A stretch of 64,000 nucleotides of DNA from JAXGPF01 sp964463985 (GTDB lineage Bacteria > Verrucomicrobiota > Kiritimatiellia > JAAZAB01), in NCBI GenBank assembly GCA_964463985.1, contig CAYXEK010000010.1:1-64000 (forward strand), written 5' to 3'. Made by a program: the position numbers and the translations under genes. This document shows positions 1-8,013 of this stretch, one piece after another. Numbering within the stretch: position 1 is the first letter of the stretch; each line of letters opens with the position of its first letter. The notes under the pieces are model-generated. The model was given only the letters and a program-made list of their open reading frames with translations. It ran no database searches and had not been told where the DNA came from.

Positions 1-2908
1 TGCCCGAATCATCTTCCGTCTCGGGGTCCGACTCCGCGTCTGTGTCGGCTTCCTCGTCTTCGTCGTCCTTGCCCTTACCCTTGGTGAAGCCGATCAGGTC
101 CCATGTCCCGGCCAGATCCTTATCCGAGATGCCGCATGAGATCGCGTAGAGGATGCACGCTCCTGCCGGAGCCTCATCCATGCCGAAATCGTGTCTATGA
201 AGGAGGTAATAGGCCGTCACCTCGTCTAATCGGTCGGCGGCGGCAATGTCAGCATCTCCTTCCTTATCGCCGGAGAGCACGCGGCCGACCACGAAGTCCA
301 CCACGATACGGCGAACGTGCGTCAGGAACTCGTTAACAGTCATCGGCCCGGGTTCGTTTGCCTTCTTGACCACAGGGTGTTTGCTGTATGCCTCCATCGC
401 CGGGCCAGTGGCGGCCCAGACGAAGTCCGGCCCTCTAATGCCTGCGTCCCAGAACTCCCGAAGCATCGCCCGGATGTTCGTGCGCATGTCGTCCAGGACC
501 TGATTGTCCCAGCCGGGACGGGCAGATGCGGAACGCTTCCTACATACGAGCCATACGGAGGAGGAGAGAGCAGCCGCTGACAATGACCGCGTGCGAGCCA
601 CACGCTCTGTCATAATTGGCCAAGACCCATCAACCACGAAACCAGATCGGATGATTGCCGAGACAAGTGTTTCCCACGCATTCGGGTGCTTATGCGCAAA
701 CACAACAACAAACCGCCCCGTGGCATTCAAGGCGGAGTGACACGCCTGAAACACACGGGCCATTCCATCTTCATAGACGGCCTTCGATGTACTCGCGTTA
801 CCCGCATGCCTGCTGGCATCATCTACCAGTTCTCCATCGTTGTCGTCTGCATCCCATTTCGGGGCGATAGGCATCTTAAACGCAGAGTCAGTCTTGTCGT
901 CATCGCCGTTCAGAGTGCGGCGAAGCCAAACATAGAAGAAATCCATCAGGACTGAATAGCCGATGGCATCGTAATATGGTGGATCTGTCATGATCAGATC
1001 GACGGAACTGGGCATATCGAGCTTTATAGCGGACTGACGCAGAATAGCGGGCGACGGAGATCCTGTCGCTGCCTGCGTGGTGTGTTCGCAAACCAGGGCA
1101 ACCCACGCCAACGCGCTCCGGTATCCACCGCTGGTATCACCTAGACACGCGACTTCTGAGTAGTCCCACGCCACGGGCAGGGCGAATCGCTGAAATGTGC
1201 TGACGACAAACTCGCCGCCGTTGCCCCAATGAGTTCCAGACGAACTGTAGTCCGCCAATCGATCAAGCGACAATGCGAGCAACGACTTGATGGCCGTTCC
1301 CCATATTTCTGGGTAGTTGCATGATTGCGCCTCGCGCACCACCTGGCGCGTGGCAACTATGAATCGCGCCATCGAGATCAGCTGTCGCTTTCCGAAGAGT
1401 CTATCAAACTGGTCCAGCCCATACTGGACACACCATGTATTGCGTTTCGCGTCTTCCGTGATGGAGTCGGTCGGCAAGCCAAATGGCACATCCAGAAACG
1501 CACTCGCAACTCGATCATCCGAGAGCGCACCGAGAGCAAGGTCTTCGGTTGTGGGGATGCGGTACTCCTTCCCATCGCTACCATCGACGACCACAGCCGT
1601 CATTACCTCACCGAGCCGTTCTGCCTTGCCGTGGACTCGGATGTCCTCCATCGTCATTATTGCGCCACAGCAAGGGCACTTGGCCCCGGAACGTGACATC
1701 GTTCCGGCGGCGATGCGTTTGTCGTGCTCGCGCTTCTGCGCCGCGTTACCACCCTTCGTAGGGACATTCGATTCAATGGCAAACACGACGCCAGTCTTGT
1801 CGCGATTCGGCTCCATCGTTAGGAGGATGCGCTTCTTGTTCTTCTTGCAGAGCCAGCGTGTCTTGAGGAGAGGAAGAATGGCACGGCAGTTCTTGCATTT
1901 CACCGTCCGCGCCCACAGGTATGCAACGGTCGGTTTGGTTACCCATCGCGGGTTCTTCTTGTCGGCAAGGTACTCGGGGCTGAAATCCTTGTTTAGTGCG
2001 TCAATGTCGTGTGTGCCGTCATCCTTGATCGGCACGAGTTGCATGGTCCGCTTCTCATAGAGCTTCGCTCCGCCGATGTCCTTTGCGGTCAATTTGAGAG
2101 GCTCGAAGTCGGCATAGGTGGGGTAGAACTGGGCCAGATCCTGGCGGGCGCGATCCAAGACCCACTGGCCCCAGGCGCGGACATGCCACGCGAGATCGGC
2201 CTTGGGTGCCCGTCCCGAATCCTCTTTGACCATCTGCGGGAACATTCCGTGTTCATCAGTGGCCTGCTTCTTGGTCTTCTTGGTACGGCCGACCAGATAT
2301 GGATGCGCCTTGTAAAAGCCGTTCATGAACTCTTCGTTCTCGAGGATGAAGTCCGGGAGCGGATGTGTCTTCCCGGCCAGCTTCTGCGGGTACTCCAGTG
2401 TGCATTTCAGGATGAACCAAGCCACCGGATTGATGTCCACGGCGGTCGCCTCACACCCCAGGCGCATGGCCTCGAGCGGGATCGCACCGCCGCCCGCGAA
2501 AGGATCGAGAACCTTGGGTGCGCGTCCACCGTAAGCCTTCTTGATTTCCGCCCGAAACCAGTCCAAGTCGGCCTTATTCTCCGTCTCCCGGCCCCAATGC
2601 AGGATGCCGCCCTCGGTCTCCTCCTTCTCGCGCTCGACGATGCTCCCGTCGGGCATCTTCTTGCGCTCGATCTTCTTGACCAGCTTGCCGCCGATCTTCT
2701 CGCACAGGGCCTTCCGGCCCTCCGGGGTTCCGGGGTCGGGCAGAAGCGTGGCGATCAGCGCCGCCCGGCACGCCGCCAACGGCCGCCGCGCGGGCCAGAT
2801 GTGCAGCGTAGAAATGTGCCCGTGCCGCACGTTCTTCTCATGGACGGAATCCAGCGAAGCCTGCTTCAGCGGGAAGGCGTGTTCTATGAGTCTGGGATGG
2901 TCATCCAT
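1..2908 (-). CDS. DUF1156-family DNA methyltransferase (3' end outside window)
   Basis: An uninterrupted minus-strand frame of 969 codons runs from ATG 2908 off the left edge. It is probably an amino-group (m6A or m4C) DNA methyltransferase of a defence island. An AdoMet-binding motif DPFAGGGAIPLEA lies near residues 135-147, followed by AVDINPVAW. A catalytic DPPYYDAIGYS motif lies near residue 640, followed by FFYVWLRR, the typical signature of DUF1156 proteins. Two CxxC pairs (CKNC near 340, CPCC near 413) suggest a zinc ribbon between the motifs. The visible C-terminal part is acidic. The start overlaps the stop of the Cap15-like gene by 8 nt (ATGGATGA), which implies translational coupling. 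Family membership is recognised from the motifs. The target base and sequence are unknown, and whether it protects self DNA for the helicase encoded further right is inference. Confidence 0.85.
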   Translation of the reverse strand, partial: MDDHPRLIEHAFPLKQASLDSVHEKNVRHGHISTLHIWPARRPLAACRAALIATLLPDPGTPEGRKALCEKIGGKLVKKIERKKMPDGSIVEREKEETEGGILHWGRETENKADLDWFRAEIKKAYGGRAPKVLDPFAGGGAIPLEAMRLGCEATAVDINPVAWFILKCTLEYPQKLAGKTHPLPDFILENEEFMNGFYKAHPYLVGRTKKTKKQATDEHGMFPQMVKEDSGRAPKADLAWHVRAWGQWVLDRARQDLAQFYPTYADFEPLKLTAKDIGGAKLYEKRTMQLVPIKDDGTHDIDALNKDFSPEYLADKKNPRWVTKPTVAYLWARTVKCKNCRAILPLLKTRWLCKKNKKRILLTMEPNRDKTGVVFAIESNVPTKGGNAAQKREHDKRIAAGTMSRSGAKCPCCGAIMTMEDIRVHGKAERLGEVMTAVVVDGSDGKEYRIPTTEDLALGALSDDRVASAFLDVPFGLPTDSITEDAKRNTWCVQYGLDQFDRLFGKRQLISMARFIVATRQVVREAQSCNYPEIWGTAIKSLLALSLDRLADYSSSGTHWGNGGEFVVSTFQRFALPVAWDYSEVACLGDTSGGYRSALAWVALVCEHTTQAATGSPSPAILRQSAIKLDMPSSVDLIMTDPPYYDAIGYSVLMDFFYVWLRRTLNGDDDKTDSAFKMPIAPKWDADDNDGELVDDASRHAGNASTSKAVYEDGMARVFQACHSALNATGRFVVVFAHKHPNAWETLVSAIIRSGFVVDGSWPIMTERVARTRSLSAAALSSSVWLVCRKRSASARPGWDNQVLDDMRTNIRAMLREFWDAGIRGPDFVWAATGPAMEAYSKHPVVKKANEPGPMTVNEFLTHVRRIVVDFVVGRVLSGDKEGDADIAAADRLDEVTAYYLLHRHDFGMDEAPAGACILYAISCGISDKDLAGTWDLIGFTKGKGKDDEDEEADTDAESDPETEDDSG

Positions 2909-3554
2909 GTCGTTCGTTCTCCATCCGTTTGAAAGATTCGCTGGCATCTTGGAAACCAAGGCGCTTAGGCAACAGTCGTCGCAATTGCATTGTGCCATAG
3001 TTCGCGCGGTCTCGGCCGGTGTAGTAGTCCCCTTCGAGTTGCTTTCCGTCTGCCGACAGCCTCAGGAACGCGAACCCACGGTGGGCGTGCATAGTCGTCG
3101 CTGCATCCGAGCGGGGATCGTTCGTGTACTCGTAGACTAATCCCTCTGACGCCCCGGGTGTCACGTTGAGAGATGCCATCCGTGAGTAGGACACGGATGA
3201 CTCGGTCTGAAACTCGCAGACGATCTTCGACCACGTCTGGTGCACGAACAACATGCACTCAACGGTCTTGCCGCCGTCGTGCGATGACTTCAGCAGCCCA
3301 TGCCACGTTCCGTTGCAGTCTGGAATCTGCGACAGCGGAAGGCCGTAAATCTTCCGCCTCCAGAGCCATGAACTGTAAAGCCAGTGCAGGATGCCAGAGA
3401 CGAACATGATTGTTGGCGTTTCGCACCACCACGGCAATGCCATCTGGAAGACGCGCGTGAACCCTCCATAGAGGAAGGCAACGCCGACTGCACATACGGC
3501 GATCACCCACGGGGCGATTCGGCGATCAATGCTATCACTGGCGTATGAGTGCAT
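2901..3554 (-). CDS. cap15: Cap15-like CBASS effector (2TM plus beta-barrel)
   Basis: This is a 217-residue protein. Two hydrophobic segments near residues 14-31 and 46-65 form a hairpin anchor. A soluble, strand-rich domain follows from about residue 77, opening with IPDCNGTWHG. This layout and the NGTW..G opening match Cap15 (SMODS-associated 2TM-beta-barrel) effectors. In that family the cytosolic barrel binds a cyclic nucleotide, the protein oligomerises in the inner membrane, and the membrane is disrupted, giving abortive infection. It lies 3 nt after the CD-NTase gene and overlaps the methyltransferase start by 8 nt, so it is expressed with both. The direct CD-NTase neighbour is the strongest support. 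The ligand is not predictable from sequence alone. Confidence 0.8.
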   Translation of the reverse strand: MHSYASDSIDRRIAPWVIAVCAVGVAFLYGGFTRVFQMALPWWCETPTIMFVSGILHWLYSSWLWRRKIYGLPLSQIPDCNGTWHGLLKSSHDGGKTVECMLFVHQTWSKIVCEFQTESSVSYSRMASLNVTPGASEGLVYEYTNDPRSDAATTMHAHRGFAFLRLSADGKQLEGDYYTGRDRANYGTMQLRRLLPKRLGFQDASESFKRMENERHG

Positions 3555-3557
3555 TCG

Positions 3558-4448
3558 TCACCAGTCCTTCCAGAGTCTGCAGGCGGCCGCAAGGAATGTG
3601 TCGAGATCAGCGGCACGCCACTGAACATTCAAATTGCCCAGGAGATAGTACTGCCAGTTTGCACACACGAGTTTTGTACGGTCCACCTTGAGAATCCAGT
3701 TGATCCCGTTGCAAAATGTGTCGCCGAAGGACGACGAGACATACTGCGCGGGCGGCATATTGAAGAACAATCCCTCCAGATAGTAGGATGGCGCAACGCC
3801 ATCACTCACGGCCCCGTTGCTAACCATCCACGAGCGCATGTTCTTCAGGATGCGAACCATCGGCTTGAGCATGCCGCCGGTCGCTTGGTGTTGGGACGTC
3901 ATGTTGTCGGAGTGTTGCCGGGGATAGTTGATGATGTCTCCCTGCCCACTCGGAAAGATGATGCCGGGCGTGTAGTCGTCCGGGTGATTGGGATCAAACG
4001 TTTTGTAGTGACGATACTGGTGGCACACGATGACGTCGGCGCTTCGGCGCACGCCGTCACCCGTAATTGCAATGGCCTTGTTGCCTGGTCTGACTGCGGC
4101 ACTTCCGAAGCGATTCACGAGTGCCGCCTGCACTCCGGCCTTGAATGTGGCCAATGAGTAGGTCGCCTTCGGGAAGATGGAGTGATACACCTGCTGCTCC
4201 GCAGGGGACAGGTCGTCGATGTTGCTGCGAAAGATCGAGTCCAACCGGATCACCACATCCACGTCCGACTCGGCATAGATGTTTGTGTCGTTTCCATACG
4301 ATCCCTGAAGGAAGACCTCGTAGGATTTGTCCGCATAGCTCGCATCGGAAGCCAGGAGAGCCTTTCTGATGGTCTGGTAGGTGTCGCTGGACTGCGTCAC
4401 CGATCCCTGATGTGACCATGTATCAAGTTGTGTTTCTGGGATAGTCAT
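3558..4448 (-). CDS. CD-NTase (SMODS-type cyclic oligonucleotide synthase)
   Basis: This 296-residue nucleotidyltransferase has the CD-NTase active site. GSYGNDT starts at residue 49, followed by ESDVDVVIR, which gives metal-binding Asp62 and Asp64. The third acidic residue is Asp138 in RRSADVIVC. Downstream, INYPRQHS and KPMVRILKNMR fit the helical core of SMODS proteins. On phage sensing such enzymes make cyclic di- or trinucleotides that activate a neighbouring effector, here the Cap15-like gene 3 nt downstream. No Cap2/Cap3 (E1/E2, JAB) or HORMA/TRIP13 genes are present, so this resembles a minimal (type I) CBASS unless the 248-aa gene 5 nt upstream is an accessory factor. The nucleotide product cannot be assigned. 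Confidence 0.88.
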   Translation of the reverse strand: MTIPETQLDTWSHQGSVTQSSDTYQTIRKALLASDASYADKSYEVFLQGSYGNDTNIYAESDVDVVIRLDSIFRSNIDDLSPAEQQVYHSIFPKATYSLATFKAGVQAALVNRFGSAAVRPGNKAIAITGDGVRRSADVIVCHQYRHYKTFDPNHPDDYTPGIIFPSGQGDIINYPRQHSDNMTSQHQATGGMLKPMVRILKNMRSWMVSNGAVSDGVAPSYYLEGLFFNMPPAQYVSSSFGDTFCNGINWILKVDRTKLVCANWQYYLLGNLNVQWRAADLDTFLAAACRLWKDW

Positions 4449-4453
4449 ATTGA

Positions 4454-5200
4454 TCAGCTCTTGGACGGCCTCTCGACCGATTTCACAAACGCCATGATAA
4501 GGTTGTCGACGATCTTGGGATAGGAGGTGTTGAACCCTTGCCCGTTGACTTGAGGAATTGTCCTGTCACAGCGGTCAAACAGCGTCTTCATCTTCCCGGA
4601 CAGTTCAACGAACAGCCCAAACTGCGCGTCTAAGCCATTCGGGACCTGGGGAAGCCGGTACTGGCCGCTCTTGGTGAAGAACTCGGACGCATCCTGCGTG
4701 AAGAACCGTATCGTGTATTGCCGGTCAATCGGCGGGATCAGGTGCGGCAGTATATGGGCGAGTGTCTTCGCGTGGGCCACCAGCGTCGAATCCGAGATGG
4801 AGACTTTCAGCCTCGTATAGACAGCCTTCAAGCCTTGCAGAATCTGGCCGTATCGATCCGGCGTGACGTTCTCGAATCGCTCATTCCGCAGGGCCGTCAG
4901 CTCCGTCTGGCACGCAAGAATGGAAGATCGGAAGTCGGCGAACTCAACCATCTTGGCCTTGGTGTCTTCGGGGTCGCCCATGCGGTGCATGCCCCAGGAC
5001 GCGAGGGTTGCATAGATCATCTCAATGTGCCGGTCACTCAGGAAGTCCGACGCCTGGGCATGGATGGCCTGTTGATGGAAGTGGACCGACGGTCCGCCGA
5101 AGTCCTGAAGCACACCCACGGACAGGTCGTAGTAGCGTCGCAATGCCGCCAGCAGAGCGTCGGTGTTCTGCACATTCAGGCCAATACGTTTCTTACCCAT
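4454..5200 (-). CDS. Uncharacterised 248-aa protein in the CBASS operon
   Basis: I do not recognise this family. ATG 5200 (MGKKRIGLNV) is chosen because the frame upstream encodes an out-of-frame version of the helicase tail, and this ATG overlaps the stop of that relic by 8 nt (ATGGGTAA). The protein looks mostly alpha-helical and soluble, with no signal peptide or membrane segment. A likely conserved patch is LPHLIPPIDRQYT (residues 151-163), followed by IRFFT. I see no catalytic motif. Its stop lies 5 nt before the CD-NTase start, so it is the first intact gene of a tight four-gene unit with the CD-NTase, Cap15-like effector and methyltransferase. It could be a phage-sensing or CD-NTase-regulating factor; that is inference from position only. 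Confidence 0.8.
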   Translation of the reverse strand: MGKKRIGLNVQNTDALLAALRRYYDLSVGVLQDFGGPSVHFHQQAIHAQASDFLSDRHIEMIYATLASWGMHRMGDPEDTKAKMVEFADFRSSILACQTELTALRNERFENVTPDRYGQILQGLKAVYTRLKVSISDSTLVAHAKTLAHILPHLIPPIDRQYTIRFFTQDASEFFTKSGQYRLPQVPNGLDAQFGLFVELSGKMKTLFDRCDRTIPQVNGQGFNTSYPKIVDNLIMAFVKSVERPSKS

Positions 5201-5319
5201 GATGCTCGACCTCCGCTTCCGCGACCTGCGCATGGCTGACCAGAACGCTGTCCTTGGCCTTGGCGAGCAGGTTCCCGATGAAATCTTGCCCGCGGGCAAG
5301 GCGCGGGTTGGGCATGGCA
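5193..5319 (-). pseudogene. 3'-terminal remnant of a second DUF3883 helicase
   Basis: About 111 bp (5209-5319) matches the 3' end of the intact helicase at 8020-8130, at roughly 80% nucleotide identity by eye, in the same reading frame. The peptide NPRLARGQDFIGNLLAKAK continues as SVLVSHAQVAEAE, against NPRLARIQDPFGNLLAKAK in the intact copy. The relic ends in its own TAA at 5193-5195, overlapping the next gene's ATG. Nothing of the rest of the helicase remains upstream. The divergence argues against a very recent duplication. It is more likely the stump of a related helicase that once headed the CBASS/methyltransferase operon. Confidence 0.8.
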
Positions 5320-5435
5320 GAATTATTCCCAAGATAAAAACAACAGCCGGTCATTGCGGAGCATCTCCGCGCCCTTTCGCCGAAGCTACCAGGGGTGGTG
5401 CAAAAACAAGCTCGTTTGTCATATTTCGGCATTGT

Positions 5436-6953
5436 TCACCTTGTCCACAGGAAAGATGATAAGGAAATAGGGATAATACGCGGATCAGCAACTTGGACAT
5501 TATCTTCAAGCGTTACCAACAAACCAAAGGGCGCATTATAAACTGTCTTCTCCAGGAATGCGCGTAGTCCCCTTGTGTCATCCATCGGATCGATTCGTCT
5601 GCGATATTTCACCTCGATGGGTATCCGCTTCGTGCCGATCGTTAAGATATAATCCACTTCCGGTTCATCGCCCCGCATCGGGAAATGCGCCACATCCAGA
5701 CTGGGAATTGAGGCCAGGAAATACCCCAACGCGCTTTCTGCCAGCCGTCCGGCAATGTCAGCCATATGAGGATTTGCTGCAAGTCCCTCCGCATCGAGCG
5801 GCACGACTTCCTGGAGCCAAGACGCGCGCAGTGCATGATCCGAAAGGCAGAGCTTGGAGGGGGCTTTCTTTTTTTTCAATCGAAGTTCAATGGGTTGCAC
5901 AAGTCGAACCAGTAATGTTCCGTCCAGGAACCTAAGATAGGTGAGAACCCGGCTCCATCCAATATTGCCAGCCAACGCTTGCTGGATTTCGGGAACGAAG
6001 GCCGCTTGCCCTGCCGTTTGTCCCGCATAGCGGCAACAGAGGCGAAACACTTCTTCTAAGAGTTTCTCATCCCTCTTCTGCCCTCGAGGCCCCATGCGCA
6101 GGTCATGTTGTATGGCTCGACGCACTACCGTCTCATTTAAGTAGTCAGCCAACTCATGCCAAGGCGTCTCGTATTTTTCTTGCGCAATGGGATAGCCGCC
6201 TCTCTCAGAATATGCCTTGAAACTCTGTAGGCGGATATCCGATTGTTCCTGACCTAAGCGAACTGCTGCATGCCAGAATTCCGGCGAAAGTAAGCGATCA
6301 AGACCATTGTCGCCCCACTGCGAGGCGCATGTGACACCAAACCGAAGTTCTGCGATCTCCCGGAGGAGAAGCGGCCCCATTTCCATAGTGGACACTCTGC
6401 CGGCCAGACTATCCCTTCCGGCTTCAATGCGGAGCGAAGAACTGCCCGTAATCAAACACCGGACACCATGGTTATCGACCAAATTCTTCACTTGCGGCGC
6501 CCAAGCATCGAGATTCTGGACCTCATCGAATAACAGGTAGGCGGGCTTCCCCTGATTTGCCATGACATTCAATGTTTTCCCTAAAACCTGTTGTTCGAAC
6601 CATCTGGAGATCGCAAGTACTGGCTCCTGTATCCCTTTAATTGTTGGCAACTCATCGAACGGAACGTAGAGGATGCGGTTGCCGGCGATGCCTTCCTTCA
6701 GAAGTGCCTGAATAGCTTGCCTAAGCAGGATGGTTTTGCCGACGCGCCTGGGCCCGCGCAAGACCGTCGAGGGGGTCATCCCTTGCTTGAGCATGCTTAG
6801 CATCCTGTCAAAAGGCCAACGTCTGAATTTGGGTGGATGTAGTGGTTCGTCACCTGCCCACCATGGATTCGCAGATCGGATGTTTTCGACAAGTTCAAAC
6901 GGCAATGGTCCAAAGAGAGGATTACGCTGCAACGGACTGATCTTGTTGGTCAT
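5436..6953 (-). CDS. AAA-family ATPase with DUF4143-type C-terminus
   Basis: This is a 505-residue ATPase of the archaeal-type AAA_14/DUF4143 family. Walker A is GPRRVGKT and Walker B is YLLFDEVQNLDAW. A sensor-like stretch, LITGSSSLRI, is followed by LAGRVSTMEMGPL, as is usual in this family. Near the C-terminus EPEVDYIL...IPIEVKYR resembles the E/D-ExK core of a PD-(D/E)XK nuclease fold. ATG 6953 is chosen for the good GGAGG ribosome site just upstream (about 6963-6967). The gene is visibly less GC-rich than its neighbours, which suggests separate acquisition. It lies 67 nt after the RayT-DprA fusion. Members are often found in accessory DNA; the substrate is unknown. Confidence 0.85.
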   Translation of the reverse strand: MTNKISPLQRNPLFGPLPFELVENIRSANPWWAGDEPLHPPKFRRWPFDRMLSMLKQGMTPSTVLRGPRRVGKTILLRQAIQALLKEGIAGNRILYVPFDELPTIKGIQEPVLAISRWFEQQVLGKTLNVMANQGKPAYLLFDEVQNLDAWAPQVKNLVDNHGVRCLITGSSSLRIEAGRDSLAGRVSTMEMGPLLLREIAELRFGVTCASQWGDNGLDRLLSPEFWHAAVRLGQEQSDIRLQSFKAYSERGGYPIAQEKYETPWHELADYLNETVVRRAIQHDLRMGPRGQKRDEKLLEEVFRLCCRYAGQTAGQAAFVPEIQQALAGNIGWSRVLTYLRFLDGTLLVRLVQPIELRLKKKKAPSKLCLSDHALRASWLQEVVPLDAEGLAANPHMADIAGRLAESALGYFLASIPSLDVAHFPMRGDEPEVDYILTIGTKRIPIEVKYRRRIDPMDDTRGLRAFLEKTVYNAPFGLLVTLEDNVQVADPRIIPISLSSFLWTR

Positions 6954-7020
6954 TATTAGTCCTCCGATGCTTTCATTACTTGTGGTATGGATATTAATAA
7001 GGAATGGGCGGGAATGCGGT

Positions 7021-8013
7021 TCATAGGCGGATGATCTCCTTTTCCGGGTCGGCTTCGGCGAGGATGCATGAGAGCATGCCGTCGGGATTGAGATGGCCAA
7101 TAATTGCCCGGGTGCAGTGGGCCAGAACGTATTGATTGCACCATGCGGCGCGACGGGCGTTTGGTGCGTCAAGTCCGGGGTCGAAGAGCGAAAGCACCAG
7201 CAGCCGGCCTTCTTCGATAGCCATACGATATATCGTGTGACTATTTAGGGCGCCCATACCCGATGGCAGAACCCAAATCATGGGGCGTTTGTGGGCCAGG
7301 CCGGCGCGGAATACCGCGCGTTCCATCGGAGATAGAAACCCCGACATGATAGCTTCGCCGGGCTTGAGCGGCAGCTTGCCGTGCAATAGACTCTGTCCGC
7401 GCGAAGCAAGAAAGCCCACCTTGGGCATGTCGAGAAGCGCCTTATTGCCCAAGTATTGCGGTTCACCGCAATTCATCACAGTGTCGTAGTTGCGCGGGTT
7501 GTCGCGTATGTAGCGCCGGATGTTCGCGCGGGCGGCATCGTCGCGCGCTCGGACTTCGTAAAACCGCCCCTGCCAGACGTTTTCACCCAACGCCCGCGTG
7601 ACGGCTCCCTTGAACGACCGCACAATTGTCGGGACGGAACCGGCCACGGGCCTTCCGAACGCCTCACGGCGTGCCGTGAAGCCATTGATGGTCCATCCGT
7701 CTGGTGTGAGGCACAGCAACCCATGCACGTGGTTTGGCATCACGATGTGTTCGTCCACGATGGCGCGTGGAAAATGCGCCGTAATCTCCCGCCAGAATTT
7801 ATCCGCAATCTTACCGGCCTCATTGAGAACCATGTGGCCGTTGACGACGTTTCCAAACGTGGTGTGCATATTCTTGGTGCAGATCGTCAGGAAATACCAA
7901 CCGGGACTGGTGAAATCCCATCCCTGCATACGGATGTTTTTGCGGCGGGGCATGGCCATGACCTTTTTCAATTGGGACACGGCATGCCGTGTCTTTATGG
8001 AGGCTGTATTCAT
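7021..8013 (-). CDS. RayT-like HUH transposase fused to a DprA/SLOG-like domain
   Basis: This is a 330-residue two-domain protein. Residues about 25-185 are a REP-associated tyrosine transposase (Y1_Tnp) domain. The HUH pair is His95 and His97 in MPNHVHGLL, and the family signature YIRDNPRNY occurs later. From about residue 200 the sequence becomes DprA/Smf-like (SLOG fold): AIMSGFLSPMERAVF, MIWVLPSGMG, RLLVLSLFD, then NARRAAWCNQYVLAH. ATG 8013 overlaps the helicase stop (ATGA), so the gene is co-translated with the helicase. RayT proteins cut and rejoin single-stranded hairpin DNA, and DprA binds single-stranded DNA. Putting both on one chain suggests a single-strand DNA handling role in the island. 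No REP palindromes flank the gene. Confidence 0.85.
   Translation of the reverse strand: MNTASIKTRHAVSQLKKVMAMPRRKNIRMQGWDFTSPGWYFLTICTKNMHTTFGNVVNGHMVLNEAGKIADKFWREITAHFPRAIVDEHIVMPNHVHGLLCLTPDGWTINGFTARREAFGRPVAGSVPTIVRSFKGAVTRALGENVWQGRFYEVRARDDAARANIRRYIRDNPRNYDTVMNCGEPQYLGNKALLDMPKVGFLASRGQSLLHGKLPLKPGEAIMSGFLSPMERAVFRAGLAHKRPMIWVLPSGMGALNSHTIYRMAIEEGRLLVLSLFDPGLDAPNARRAAWCNQYVLAHCTRAIIGHLNPDGMLSCILAEADPEKEIIRL

Noticed and set aside
1317..2932. Long plus-strand open frames opposite the methyltransferase.
   Set aside because: The minus strand encodes a continuous 969-codon protein with methyltransferase motifs; the plus frames show no recognisable motif.
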